A stretch of DNA of 64,000 bases from an uncultured Clostridium sp. (GCA_900540255.1 UQFE01000002.1:62001-126000); one strand, 5' to 3'; positions 1-9,150 are shown, counted from the stretch's first letter. Notes: a model not told the origin generated them from the sequence alone. Numbers and translations: made by a program.

Positions 1-217
1 CACACATATTAGCTCTTGACCCATCACTATTAATTATAACCATTTGTATATCTGCTACATTTGAATTTCTAACAAGAACTAACCCATCTGCTCCAATTCC
101 AAATCTTCTATGACAAAGCTTTTTAGCTAAACTTTCTTCTTGTCCAACATATTCATTATTCAAATCTAATAAAAATATAAAATCATTTCCTGTTCCATGC
201 ATTTTTGTAAACTTCAT
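1..217 (-). CDS. dapF: Diaminopimelate epimerase, N-terminal part (cut by window edge)
   Basis: Diaminopimelate epimerase interconverts LL- and meso-diaminopimelate for lysine and peptidoglycan synthesis. The minus strand translates from an ATG at 217 as MKFTKMHGTGNDF, the typical start of DapF, and continues with a GIGADGLV stretch and an NSDGS segment, as expected of the first 72 residues. A strong SD (AAGGAGGGGATAT) precedes the ATG. The catalytic cysteines lie beyond the window, so activity cannot be judged. It is divergent from rqcH, and the 90 bp between them must hold both promoters. Confidence 0.9.
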   Translation of the reverse strand, partial: MKFTKMHGTGNDFIFLLDLNNEYVGQEESLAKKLCHRRFGIGADGLVLVRNSNVADIQMVIINSDGSRANMC

Positions 218-307
218 AATATATCCCCTCCTTCATTTTACCGTTTTACTATTACAAAAAATAATGATATACTTACTTTAATTAATACTAAAGAAAGGAT
301 GATATTT

Positions 308-2044
308 ATGGCAATAGACGGTATCTACTTATATAGTTTAGTTGAAGATTTAAAAAAATCAATATTAAATTCTAAAATAGATAAAATTAATCAACCTGAA
401 AAAGATGAAATTATAATAACATTACGAAAAGAAAGAAAAAACCTTAAACTTTTGTTATCTGCATCACCTAATTATCCAAGAATTCACCTAACAGAAGTTA
501 CTAAACCTAACCCATTACAAGCCCCTATGTTTACAATGGTTCTTAGAAAATACTTAACTGGTGGTAAAATAATTGACATTGTTCAACTTGAAGGTGATAG
601 AATTGTAAAATTTTTAATTGAAGCATCTGATGAACTTGGTTTTAACAGTATCTACACATTAATCGTTGAAATAATGGGCAGACACAGTAACATTACCTTA
701 GTTAGAGAAAGAGATAATAAAATAATGGAGTGTATTAAACATATAACTCCATCAATGAATAGCTTTAGAATTTTACATCCTGGAGCAACCTACAAGCTTC
801 CCCCAAAATCACCTAAAGTTAATCCTTTCTCTTATAATAATATCACTTTAGAAGAATTTGTGAATAATAACTCTATTATTTTTAATAAAAATTTCTTTAT
901 TTCTTGTTTTACAGGTATTAGTAAACCATTATCTGAACATTTATTTATTGAATATAATAAAATTTATAGTGATTTTTCTATAAATAATATAAATAATTTT
1001 ATTAATAAATTTTTAAAAGACTTAATAAATAATGAAATTTTTAAAATTTATAAAGACAAAGATGGAAATTATGTAGATTTTTATATGATTCCTTTAGATC
1101 AATTTGAAGATATATTTACTGCTGAAATATTTGATAATACTCATGAATTAATGGATAATTATTATTTAGAAAAGGATAAACAAGAAAGAATAAAAGGACG
1201 TTCAGTAAATCTTCAAAAACTTGTTACTACTAATATTGAACGTTGTTTAAAAAAAGAAAAGAAATTAAATGAAGTATTAGAAAAATGTAATTTAAAAGAT
1301 GATATTAAAATTAAAGGTGATTTATTAACATCATATATATACAGTATAAAAAAAGGGGACACTTCTTTTACAACTGTAAACTTCTTTAGTGAAGATGGCG
1401 AAGAAATTACAATACCTTTAGATGAAAATAAAACTCCTTCTGAAAATGTTCAAATTTATTATAAAAAATATAATAAATTAAAAAAATCAGAGGAATCTGC
1501 AATTGAACAATTAGAAAAAAATGAATATGAACTTAAATATCTTAACTCTGTATTAACTAATATAGAAAACTGTGAAAGTTATGCTGAAATTGATGATATA
1601 AAAGAAGAACTTATTTCAACTGGCTATGTTAGAAAAAGAAAAGTTAATGGTAAAAATAAAAAATCTAATCCTTCTAAACCCCTTCATTTTATTTCATCAG
1701 ATGGTATTGATATTTTTGTAGGTAAAAATAATATTCAAAATGACCATTTATCATTAAAATTTGCAAATAAAAATTATATGTGGCTTCATACTAAAAATAT
1801 TCCTGGTTCACATGTAATTGTATGCTCTACTGATATACCTGATAATACTTTAATTGAAGCTGCAGTTTTAGCTGCTCATTATAGCAAAGCTAAAGAATCA
1901 TCAAAAGTAGATGTAGATTATACATTAGTTAAAAACCTAAAAAAACCAAATGGTGCTAATCCAGGAATGGTTATTTATCATACTAATTATACTATGACAG
2001 TAGAACCCTCTGAAATTAACAACCTGAATATAGTTAAAAGTTAG
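308..2044 (+). CDS. rqcH: RqcH/NFACT ribosome quality-control protein (Rqc2 homologue)
   Basis: RqcH binds obstructed 50S subunits carrying peptidyl-tRNA and directs C-terminal alanine tailing for degradation; older annotations call it fibronectin-binding protein A. The 578-residue protein has the NFACT-N start MAIDGIYLYSLVEDL, a long charged coiled-coil middle, and a C-terminal NFACT-R (DUF814) region from about residue 455 with WLHTKNIPGSHV. The Asp-Arg pair known to be needed for tailing in Bacillus RqcH is present at residues 97-98 (EGDRIV). The start at 308 follows a GAAAGGATGAT SD; an upstream in-frame extension to 197 overlaps dapF and is unlikely. No other gene in the window is evidently co-transcribed with it. 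Confidence 0.93.
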   Translation: MAIDGIYLYSLVEDLKKSILNSKIDKINQPEKDEIIITLRKERKNLKLLLSASPNYPRIHLTEVTKPNPLQAPMFTMVLRKYLTGGKIIDIVQLEGDRIVKFLIEASDELGFNSIYTLIVEIMGRHSNITLVRERDNKIMECIKHITPSMNSFRILHPGATYKLPPKSPKVNPFSYNNITLEEFVNNNSIIFNKNFFISCFTGISKPLSEHLFIEYNKIYSDFSINNINNFINKFLKDLINNEIFKIYKDKDGNYVDFYMIPLDQFEDIFTAEIFDNTHELMDNYYLEKDKQERIKGRSVNLQKLVTTNIERCLKKEKKLNEVLEKCNLKDDIKIKGDLLTSYIYSIKKGDTSFTTVNFFSEDGEEITIPLDENKTPSENVQIYYKKYNKLKKSEESAIEQLEKNEYELKYLNSVLTNIENCESYAEIDDIKEELISTGYVRKRKVNGKNKKSNPSKPLHFISSDGIDIFVGKNNIQNDHLSLKFANKNYMWLHTKNIPGSHVIVCSTDIPDNTLIEAAVLAAHYSKAKESSKVDVDYTLVKNLKKPNGANPGMVIYHTNYTMTVEPSEINNLNIVKS

Positions 2045-2069
2045 TAGTTATAAGTTAATAGTTAAGGTA

Positions 2070-2167
2070 GGGGATGTCGCATTAATAATAAATACTACAC
2101 TATATTGTATTAATTTTTATTTTTTAAAACAATATATTGTGTATAAAAGTTTTAGTGCGACAGCCCC
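2070..2167. repeat. Palindromic intergenic repeat, copy 1 (MITE-like)
   Basis: This 98-bp element starts GGGGATGTCGCATTAA and ends TTTTAGTGCGACAGCCCC. The ends are imperfect inverted repeats, and an inner ACAATATATTGT also pairs with an opposing ACTATATTGT. A nearly identical copy lies at 35331-35427 in the same orientation. The termini resemble those of IS1182-type elements, which is only an impression. It lies 26 bp after the rqcH stop and could end transcription through its long hairpin. Confidence 0.75.
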
Positions 2168-2182
2168 TTGAAATATAATTTT

Positions 2183-2208
2183 ATAAATTCAACTTAAGTT
2201 GAATTTAT
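2183..2208. repeat. Perfect 26-bp palindrome
   Basis: The sequence reads the same on both strands with no spacer; its centre is CAACTTAAGTTG at 2190-2201. It lies between the stops of two convergent genes, so it may serve as a hairpin terminator or a protein-binding palindrome. No U-run of note follows it. Confidence 0.6.
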
Positions 2209-2248
2209 ACCTTAACTACAAACTACACACTACTAACTTCTAATTAAG

Positions 2249-3406
2249 CTAAATGTGATTTACTACCATATCTCCATGATTTTTTATTTTTTCATTATCA
2301 AAATACTGATAATAATAACACTTTAACTTACCATTATATAATTTTCTATTCTTAGTTGCTTTTCTTCCAAATGGATTTTCAAATCCTTCATATGATGTTA
2401 ATATGTTAAAATCCCAAGTATCAAGTTTTCTCTTATTCATTCCTAAATATTTATAAAGTTCTTCAACTTCTTTCTTTTCTCCTAATCTTTCACCATAAGG
2501 AGGATTTGTAATTATAAATGCATTTTTTTCATTACTAGAGAATTGTTTAAAATCTCTTTTTTGGAATTCTATGTACTTAGCTACTCCAGCTTTTTGTGAG
2601 TTACTTCTTGCAATCTTAAGCATTCTTCCATCTATATCATATCCAATAAGTTTTATATCCTTGTTTTTAATAGACCTTTCAGCACCTTCTTTAACTTGTT
2701 CAAATACATCTGGTCCTATTGTTGGCCAAGTTTCAGCAACAAAATTTCTAAACAACCCTGGTGCAATATTTTGCATTATCATTGCTGCTTCAATTAAAAT
2801 TGTTCCTGAACCACAAAATGGATCAACTAAAGTATAGTCTTCCTTCCATCTTGATATTAAAACTAATGCTGCCGCTAATGTTTCCTTTAAAGGTGCTATA
2901 CCAGCTTCTTCTCTATATCCTCTTTTATGAAGCCCAATACCACTTGTATCAATAGATAATGTTACAACATCTTTTAATATTGATACTTCTATTTTATAAA
3001 CTGGACCATCTTCTGAAAAATGGCTTACTCCATATGATTCACTCATACTTGTTACTATAGCTTTTTTAACTATAGACTGACAATCTGGAACACTAAATAG
3101 TGTTGACTTAACAGATTTTCCTACAACGTGCATAACTCCATCTACCGGAATTATATCACTCCATTTTACAGCCTTTGTTCCTTGGAATAACTCTTCAAAA
3201 CTTCTAGCCTCAAATTCTGCCATCTTAATAAAAATTCTATCTGCAGTTCTTAAATGAACATTTGCAATTGCAATATCCATTTCATCTCCTTCAAAATGAA
3301 CTTTACCATTTTCAACAGTTAAATCTTCATATCCTAAAGCTTTTAATTCTTTAGCTGTTATTCCTTCTAATCCAAAGGTTGTTGTTGCTACTAAATTATA
3401 ATCCAT
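2249..3406 (-). CDS. THUMP-domain class I rRNA guanine-N2 methyltransferase (RlmL N-terminal/YpsC type)
   Basis: Predicted SAM-dependent RNA methyltransferase of the COG0116 family, whose members make m2G in 23S rRNA. The 385 residues have a THUMP region at about 45-155, SAM-binding motif I DPFCGSGTILIEAA starting at residue 195, an acidic YDIDGRML loop near 256, and the catalytic NPPYGERLG at 301-309. This is the length of the stand-alone Firmicute form; it lacks the second methyltransferase half of E. coli RlmL. An AAGGAGAAA SD precedes the ATG. It lies 16 bp after pyrR and is probably co-transcribed with it. The family call is firm; the exact target base is inferred from homology. Confidence 0.88.
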   Translation of the reverse strand: MDYNLVATTTFGLEGITAKELKALGYEDLTVENGKVHFEGDEMDIAIANVHLRTADRIFIKMAEFEARSFEELFQGTKAVKWSDIIPVDGVMHVVGKSVKSTLFSVPDCQSIVKKAIVTSMSESYGVSHFSEDGPVYKIEVSILKDVVTLSIDTSGIGLHKRGYREEAGIAPLKETLAAALVLISRWKEDYTLVDPFCGSGTILIEAAMIMQNIAPGLFRNFVAETWPTIGPDVFEQVKEGAERSIKNKDIKLIGYDIDGRMLKIARSNSQKAGVAKYIEFQKRDFKQFSSNEKNAFIITNPPYGERLGEKKEVEELYKYLGMNKRKLDTWDFNILTSYEGFENPFGRKATKNRKLYNGKLKCYYYQYFDNEKIKNHGDMVVNHI

Positions 3407-3422
3407 TATTTAATTTCTCCTT

Positions 3423-3971
<549 letters not shown>

Positions 3972-4058
3972 CTATTTTATATTTTCTTAATTTATCTTAT
4001 AGCTTTTTTTGTAATATGATTCATAAAAATCTATTTTTATTTTATATAAAAAAATATA

Positions 4059-4985
4059 CTATTTATTATTAACATTATTTTTTAATTTTTCTAATAATTC
4101 TTTAAAATATTTTGGTAGTTCAGATGTAAATTCAATATATTCATTAGTTCTTGGATGTATGAACCCTAAAGTTTTTGCATGTAATGCTTGACCTTCAATA
4201 TTAAATTTTTGTCTTTTATAACCATAAACTAAATCACCAACTAATGGATGCCCTATAGATGCCATATGAACTCTTATTTGATGAGTTCTTCCTGTTTCTA
4301 AAGTACACTTTACTAAGGAAACTCCTTTATCATATTGTTCTAATACTTCATAATGAGTAACAGCCCTTTTTCCCTCTTCATTAATTGCCATCTTTATTCT
4401 TTCTTTTTTATCTCTACCTAATGGCTTATCAATAGTTCCATTGGTATTGCTAAATTTCCCTTCAACTAAAGCATAATATTCTCTCTTAATTGAATGATCT
4501 TTAAATTGAATTGCTAGCTTATTATGAGCTTCATCATTTTTAGCTATTACTAATATTCCAGATGTATCTTTATCTATTCTATGTACAATCCCAGGCCTTA
4601 TTACACCATTAATTCCTGATAAGTCACTACAATGATATAATATTCCATTAACTAAAGTTCCAGTATAATTTCCTGGTGCTGGATGTACAACTACCCCTTT
4701 AGCCTTATTTACTACAATTACATCTTCATCTTCATAAACAATATCTAAATCCATTTTTTCTGGCTCAACATTTAACTCAACTGGGTCTGGCATTTCCACA
4801 GTAATTAAATCCTTATTTTTTAATTTATAATTACTTTTTATAATTTTATCATTAGCCATTACCTTTTTTTCATCAATTAATCCTTGAATAAATGATCTTG
4901 ATTTTCCTTCTATATTAATGGATAAATATTTATCTATTCTTTGACCTTCTTGATCTTCATTAATTATATAATTTAAAATTTCCAT
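4059..4985 (-). CDS. rluD: RluD-family pseudouridine synthase
   Basis: RluA/RluD-type enzymes isomerise uridines in 23S rRNA. The 308 residues have an N-terminal S4 RNA-binding domain (about 15-75) and the catalytic motif HRIDKDTSGILV at 135-146, with Asp138 as the expected nucleophile. LETGRTHQIRVHM and HPLVGDLVYG are also present. The start has a GGAG SD and a good sigma-A promoter at 5020-5048, so this gene begins its own transcript. In many Firmicutes lspA lies just upstream; none fits in the 168 bp between here and divIVA. The family includes several specificities and the target is inferred. Confidence 0.9.
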   Translation of the reverse strand: MEILNYIINEDQEGQRIDKYLSINIEGKSRSFIQGLIDEKKVMANDKIIKSNYKLKNKDLITVEMPDPVELNVEPEKMDLDIVYEDEDVIVVNKAKGVVVHPAPGNYTGTLVNGILYHCSDLSGINGVIRPGIVHRIDKDTSGILVIAKNDEAHNKLAIQFKDHSIKREYYALVEGKFSNTNGTIDKPLGRDKKERIKMAINEEGKRAVTHYEVLEQYDKGVSLVKCTLETGRTHQIRVHMASIGHPLVGDLVYGYKRQKFNIEGQALHAKTLGFIHPRTNEYIEFTSELPKYFKELLEKLKNNVNNK

Positions 4986-5019
4986 ATAATTTTACTCCGT
5001 TTATTTATGTTCTTAAGAC

Positions 5020-5048
5020 ATTATAATATATAAAGCTATCTTTCTCAA
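5020..5048 (-). promoter_or_regulatory. Sigma-A promoter for the rluD-type gene
   Basis: On the minus strand the -35 is TTGAGA (5043-5048), the spacer 17 bp, and the -10 TATAAT (5020-5025), about 35 bp before the ATG. Confidence 0.75.
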
Positions 5049-5124
5049 TACTATCAGAAATTATAAACTTAATTCCTAATACTATTTATAATATTATAAT
5101 ATCTAATAACATAAATTAACTAAA

Positions 5125-5145
5125 GGAGACCGAATTTCGGCCTCC
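5125..5145 (-). terminator. Terminator after divIVA
   Basis: Arms GGAGGCCGAA and TTCGGTCTCC (minus strand) form a 10-bp stem with one G:U pair and a one-base spacer, followed by TTTAGTTAATTT. It lies 9 bp after the divIVA stop. The U-run is weak. Confidence 0.65.
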
Positions 5146-5153
5146 TATATGTA

Positions 5154-5756
5154 TTAGCTATTTGCATAAAAGCTCTTAACTGCATTTATATCATCATTAA
5201 GATCTTCCACATTAAACTCTTCTTTTTCTTCAGTATTAGTAGTTTCAGCTTCCTTTTCATGAATTTCATAGTTATCAACTGGCTGAGAAACACTATAATT
5301 CTTAGTTAAATCCTTTTCTAGTTCATCAAAAGTTTGAAGTTGAGTATTCATAAATCCTCTAAACTTAGCTCTAAACTTTATAAACTCTTCCTTAACTTTT
5401 TCATATTCATCATTTATAGAAATAACATCACCATGAGCCTTATCTAAAATTCTTTGTGCAGTTTCATTAGCATTTCCTATTATTAATTCTGCTTGTTTTT
5501 CTGAGCTTTCCTTTGCTTGATCAGCTGCATTTTGTGCTAATAAAAGTGTATTTTGAATTGTAGCTTCTAATTTTTCATAATGCTCTAATTTTTCGTTTAC
5601 TCTGCTTAAGCTTTCTTTTAATCTAGAATTTTCTTTATATAATTCTTCATAATTTTCAACAACTTGATCTAAAAATTCATCTACTTCTTCTACTGAGTAT
5701 CCTCTAAGTCCCCTTTTGAATTCCTTATTGTTTATATCCATAGCAGTTAATTTCAT
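5154..5756 (-). CDS. divIVA: DivIVA cell-division / polarity protein
   Basis: DivIVA binds curved membrane at poles and septa and recruits division or polarity factors. The N-terminus MKLTAMDINNKEFKRGLRGY followed by VEEVDEFLDQV is the diagnostic lipid-binding domain. Heptad-rich coiled coil follows to about residue 150, then an acidic, disordered tail. The start at 5756 is preferred over an in-frame ATG at 5765 because the AGAGGTGG SD is correctly spaced from the former and touches the latter. It is the last gene of the yggS-sepF-yggT-ylmH-divIVA set and is closed by a hairpin at 5125-5145. Confidence 0.92.
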   Translation of the reverse strand: MKLTAMDINNKEFKRGLRGYSVEEVDEFLDQVVENYEELYKENSRLKESLSRVNEKLEHYEKLEATIQNTLLLAQNAADQAKESSEKQAELIIGNANETAQRILDKAHGDVISINDEYEKVKEEFIKFRAKFRGFMNTQLQTFDELEKDLTKNYSVSQPVDNYEIHEKEAETTNTEEKEEFNVEDLNDDINAVKSFYANS

Positions 5757-5770
5757 TCCATCCACCTCTT

Positions 5771-6538
5771 CTATACAAATTTGTTTATTTTAATTTTAAA
5801 TTTTCCACTTCTTGTATTTCCTACAATTTCCCCTATTATGAACTTTCCAGTTCCTCCAATAGTAATTCTTTGATTTGTCTTTATTTCTTTACTTTTTTGA
5901 GAATTCTTAGAATAATCAATTAATACCTTACCACTATCTATTAATTCAATTGCCTTTCCTCTTGATAGTCTTGCAAGCTTTGCAACTATATTATCCATCC
6001 TTAAAGATGAAACTATAATTACTTCCTCAATATAATTACATTTTGGTAAATTTTCTTCATAAATTTCTTCCACTGTTATAGGAGCTTTTCCTACATTTTT
6101 TAATTGCCCTATAATATAATCTGTAATTTCTTCATAAATAGGAAGTACTGCATAATCATCAATTACTCTTAAATCCCCTAATTTTTCTCTTTCTAATCCT
6201 AAAGCCATAATTGAACCAAGATAATCTTTATGTGATAAATTATTAAATTTTGATTTATTATTTATTTTTAATATTCTATATGGCATAGGAATATTATAAA
6301 TATTATTAAAAACTAATATTCTTCTATCACATTCATCAAAGGCCCCCTTTGCTTCTACCCTAAAATTTTTAGAATCAAATTTTTCAATAAAATAATTCCA
6401 TATATTAGGCTTACAAAAGAAATTAGTAAAGGTTGTAATCCCTTTACTATATGCTAAATTCATAGTTTGATAAACTTTTAAAACTTCTTCAATATCTTCT
6501 TTTGGAAAACTCCTTAGAATTTCATCTTTTGAAATCAT
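5771..6538 (-). CDS. ylmH: YlmH-type S4-domain RNA-binding protein
   Basis: YlmH proteins are small S4 RNA-binding proteins encoded beside sepF and divIVA; in Bacillus a homologue acts in ribosome rescue with RqcH-like factors. The 255 residues show the N-terminal YlmH region with EAKGAFDECDRRILVF and a C-terminal S4 domain at about 182-240 (LARLSRGKAIELIDSGKVLI). The product is full length. Its SD is poor, and the start lies just after the yggT stop, so translational coupling to yggT is likely. rqcH is 4 kb away, a loose functional link. Confidence 0.88.
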   Translation of the reverse strand: MISKDEILRSFPKEDIEEVLKVYQTMNLAYSKGITTFTNFFCKPNIWNYFIEKFDSKNFRVEAKGAFDECDRRILVFNNIYNIPMPYRILKINNKSKFNNLSHKDYLGSIMALGLEREKLGDLRVIDDYAVLPIYEEITDYIIGQLKNVGKAPITVEEIYEENLPKCNYIEEVIIVSSLRMDNIVAKLARLSRGKAIELIDSGKVLIDYSKNSQKSKEIKTNQRITIGGTGKFIIGEIVGNTRSGKFKIKINKFV

Positions 6539-6540
6539 TA

Positions 6541-6792
6541 TTATAACAACATCCCACTTATTAAATTTATAACTAATATAGCCATAACAGGTGCAAAATC
6601 AATCATCATATTTCCAAAATATTTTTCTTGAAGCCTTCTAAATGGTTCTAATATAGGCTGATTTAATGAAACTAATATTCTATAAAAATTAGTTTCATTA
6701 ATATTTGGAATATATGATAATATTACTTCAGCTAAAATTGTTAAGTTTAAGACTGAAAACAGTAAATATAAAAAACTACGTATAATTCCTAT
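6541..6792 (-). CDS. yggT: YggT-family membrane protein with no canonical start codon
   Basis: The frame from 6792 to the TAA at 6541-6543 gives 83 codons without a stop. It shows two hydrophobic segments and the YggT hallmark PILEPFRRL followed by DFAPVMAILVINLI. YggT proteins are small division-cluster membrane proteins of poorly known function. There is no ATG, GTG or TTG in frame between the upstream stop TGA and codon 62. An AGGGGGTGA SD ends six bases before an ATA at 6790-6792, which is where the start codon should be (ATA GGA ATT ATA CGT). Either AUA initiates weakly, or the ATG has mutated, or the window has an indel in the T5 run just upstream: with four T's, a GTG at 6800 would be in frame. 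The rest of the frame shows no decay. Confidence 0.8.
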   Translation of the reverse strand: MGIIRSFLYLLFSVLNLTILAEVILSYIPNINETNFYRILVSLNQPILEPFRRLQEKYFGNMMIDFAPVMAILVINLISGMLL

Positions 6793-6805
6793 AAAAAGTC
6801 ACCCC

Positions 6806-7249
6806 CTATTTATTCCAATTAAATAATGCCTTTGAACTTATTTCTGTTCTTAATTCATTACTAACTTCAACATTTGATGGTGAAAGTAAATAAACTCTTT
6901 GTTCTACTTCTTGAAGCTGAGCCCCTAAAACACAACATGCTCCACTTATGAAGTCAACTAATCTTTGAGCAACTTTAGTTTCCATAGCTGTAGTATTAAC
7001 AACAACTATCTTTCTATTTTTTATTGCCTCTGCAATTTCCCTTGCTTCATCATAAGAATTTGGCTTAACAACCATAACCTTAGCAGATGCTGAATTATGA
7101 ATATTAACCACTTTATTACCCCTTTGCTTTGATATAATTGGTTCTACTTCCTCTACTTCTTCCTCTTCCTCTACTTCTTCTATATCATCGAAGTCTTCAT
7201 CATAATCTGACCCACCTATTATTTCCTTAAACTTATCAAACATACTCAT
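6806..7249 (-). CDS. sepF: SepF, Z-ring membrane tether
   Basis: SepF anchors and aligns FtsZ filaments at the membrane. The 147 residues have an N-terminal amphipathic start ([12 protein letters not shown]), a very acidic linker (about 18-38), and the conserved C-terminal domain with [19 protein letters not shown] and a [12 protein letters not shown] core. An AGGAGGATGG SD precedes the ATG. Its own stop overlaps the SD used by yggT, which ties translation of the two. Length and order (yggS-sepF-yggT-ylmH-divIVA) match Firmicute division clusters. Confidence 0.93.
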   Translation of the reverse strand: MSMFDKFKEIIGGSDYDEDFDDIEEVEEEEEVEEVEPIISKQRGNKVVNIHNSASAKVMVVKPNSYDEAREIAEAIKNRKIVVVNTTAMETKVAQRLVDFISGACCVLGAQLQEVEQRVYLLSPSNVEVSNELRTEISSKALFNWNK

Positions 7250-7261
7250 TTTTCCATCCTC

Positions 7262-7918
7262 CTATTTTTCTCTTAATCCAAAAATTCCCGAGCCAACTCT
7301 TATCATTGTGGCTCCTTCTTGAATTGCAATTTTATAATCATTTGTCATTCCCATTGATAAAATTTCCATAGATATATTCTTAAGATTTCTATCTTTTAAT
7401 TTATTAAAAATCTCTTTAGTCTTGCTAAAATAATACCTATTTTCTTCATCATTTCCTTTTGGTATAATTACCATTATTCCCTTTACTTTTACATGATTAC
7501 AAGCTTCAATAGCTTTTATCATATCTTCAAGTTCTTCTTCATAAATTCCACTCTTACTTTCTTCTCTTCCAATATTTATTTGAATAAGTGCATTTACAGA
7601 TGAATTATTTTTTGAAAATTCACTTTCTATCTTTTCTAAAAGTTTTATGCTAGATAAAGAATGTATTAAATAAACATTATTAACTAAATATTTAACCTTA
7701 TTAGTTTGTAATTTACCTATAAAATGCCATCTTATATCTTTAGGCAATAATTCCTTTTTAGCAATTAAATCTTGAACTTTATTTTCACCAAAGTCCCTTT
7801 GACCAATATCATAACATTCTTTTATCATTTCTATTGGTTTAGTTTTAGATACTGCTACTAAAGTAACATCATTAGGTATCTCATTTAAAATTGCTATTGT
7901 TTTTTCTGCAATACTAAT
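7262..7918 (-). CDS. YggS/YlmE-type PLP-binding homeostasis protein, probable ATT start
   Basis: YggS-family proteins bind PLP in a TIM-barrel fold without known catalysis and keep amino-acid and B6 pools in balance. The first ATG is at 7828, but reading upstream in the same frame adds the conserved N-terminus with DVTLVAVSKTKPIE, which includes the PLP lysine (first K of SKTK). This extension has no ATG, GTG or TTG. An AAAGGAGGG SD lies seven bases before an ATT at 7916-7918 (ATT AGT ATT GCA), giving 218 residues, the normal family length. A start at 7828 would lose the PLP lysine and the first barrel strand and has no good SD. The rest includes FIGKLQTNK and SMGMTNDYKIAI. Confidence 0.82.
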   Translation of the reverse strand: MSIAEKTIAILNEIPNDVTLVAVSKTKPIEMIKECYDIGQRDFGENKVQDLIAKKELLPKDIRWHFIGKLQTNKVKYLVNNVYLIHSLSSIKLLEKIESEFSKNNSSVNALIQINIGREESKSGIYEEELEDMIKAIEACNHVKVKGIMVIIPKGNDEENRYYFSKTKEIFNKLKDRNLKNISMEILSMGMTNDYKIAIQEGATMIRVGSGIFGLREK

Positions 7919-8046
7919 ATTTATCCCTCCTTTAAAAGAGCATAATAACCTTTTATAATTATATATTCTTTAAAAGTATCAAATTTCCTTCTATACTATA
8001 ATTAATTATAACATTTTTCTATAATTTTTTTAATACTTTTTTAAAT

Positions 8047-8784
8047 TTAATTATCTGCTCTTTTCATAAATTTTGGTGAAATTGATATACTAGCACTTGG
8101 TAATTCCATTTCATCATATTTATTTAATGTTACATTTAATTTTCTTAAAACTAATTCATTTAAATGGCTTCCTTCAGCAAATAACGCTGCTTCAATTTGT
8201 TCTGGATTTCCAATTGCATAAAAATGAAATGGAGCTCCTTCCATTTCATTTTTATTTTCTTCAAATCTTATAAAAGCCCATGCACAAACAACCCCTGTAT
8301 TATTTAAAACCCTATAATTATTTATAGCAATTGCTTCTGCACCTGCAGTTCTTAATTCATTTAATATTAATGCTGCATCAGCTGAATGTAATGTTTTTCT
8401 ATTAACTTCCTCTTGACTATCACTATAAATATCATAACTCCCATCACTAATAGTTAAAACAACCCCTGGTCCTTTTGCTTCAACTACTCCAGAAAGCAAA
8501 TTATATTCTTCTAATTGTTCTTGCATATGCTTTATTACTTTTTGATTATCTTTATTATCATCTACATTAAGTTGAGATATTTTCTTTAATAAATCATAAT
8601 TATCTTCACTTAACGCTGTAATTTCATCATATAATTTATTTCTTTCTTCAATTGCATTTTTATATTCTTTTGAATTCATTTTTAAAAAACTATTAGTATT
8701 ATTAATATCCATATTAATAACAATAAAAAAACCAATTAATATCGTTCCAAGGAAAAGAAAAAATTTGCTTTTATTTTTAATCAC
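8047..8784 (-). CDS. DUF881 family membrane-anchored protein
   Basis: This 245-residue protein has a short N-terminal hydrophobic segment (about 8-25), a coiled coil (about 38-95) and a DUF881 domain with VVEAKGPGVVLTISDG, AADAALILNELRTAGAEAIAIN and VCAWAFI-like segments. The family is common in Gram-positive division clusters and its role is unknown. It starts with GTG directly after the sbp stop, with the SD inside the end of sbp, so the two are translationally coupled. It is a paralogue of the product at 9151-9870. Confidence 0.88.
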   Translation of the reverse strand: MIKNKSKFFLFLGTILIGFFIVINMDINNTNSFLKMNSKEYKNAIEERNKLYDEITALSEDNYDLLKKISQLNVDDNKDNQKVIKHMQEQLEEYNLLSGVVEAKGPGVVLTISDGSYDIYSDSQEEVNRKTLHSADAALILNELRTAGAEAIAINNYRVLNNTGVVCAWAFIRFEENKNEMEGAPFHFYAIGNPEQIEAALFAEGSHLNELVLRKLNVTLNKYDEMELPSASISISPKFMKRADN

Positions 8785-9135
8785 CTAATCACCTCTTCGT
8801 CTATTTTTGAATCTTTCTAATAAAATTCTTCTAATAGCTCCAAAGTTATCAAATATTCTTCCCCCAAATACTATTACTGATGAAATATATATAGGAATAC
8901 CTAATTTATCTCCAAGATACGCTAATCCTGCTGCAAGCAAAGCATTTCCAAAAAATCCTGATATAAATATATCTGATTTAAAATTATTATTTAAAGATGC
9001 TCTAAATGCCCCAAATACAGAATCTAAACATGCTAAAATCGCAACTGACATATAGGGCGAAAAACTTTCTGGTATATTTACATCAAAAACTAGTCCTAAA
9101 AATACACCTAATAACAAACCTATTAATGCTATCAT
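8785..9135 (-). CDS. sbp: Small basic protein (DUF1290, Sbp)
   Basis: Sbp is a small membrane protein encoded between the division genes of many Firmicutes; its biochemical role is not known. The 116 residues contain three or four hydrophobic segments and the family signatures LLGVFLGLVFDVNIP, AILACLDSVFGAFRA and FGGRIFDNFGAIRRILL. It lies between two DUF881 genes, 15 bp after one and abutting the other, with an AGGAGGAAG SD. Confidence 0.9.
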   Translation of the reverse strand: MIALIGLLLGVFLGLVFDVNIPESFSPYMSVAILACLDSVFGAFRASLNNNFKSDIFISGFFGNALLAAGLAYLGDKLGIPIYISSVIVFGGRIFDNFGAIRRILLERFKNRRRGD

Positions 9136-9150
9136 AACTCTTCCTCCTAT

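Larger units (their letters stand above)
2037..2241. repeat. Outer imperfect inverted repeat around a palindromic element
   Basis: Arms of about 32 bp at roughly 2037-2068 and 2208-2241 are imperfect reverse complements; both contain AGTTAGTAGT and AGTTAAGGTA. They enclose the 98-bp repeat at 2070-2167 and the perfect palindrome at 2183-2208, so the space between the convergent genes rqcH and the methyltransferase is almost wholly nested inverted-repeat DNA. Confidence 0.6.

Noticed and set aside
197-307. Longer N-terminus for RqcH
   Set aside because: It would overlap dapF and has no SD; the family start is at 308.
2070-2167. Complete insertion sequence
   Set aside because: Too short, with no transposase frame; at most a MITE-like derivative.
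2571-2955. Two plus-strand frames inside the methyltransferase gene
   Set aside because: Antisense shadows of a well-conserved coding sequence.
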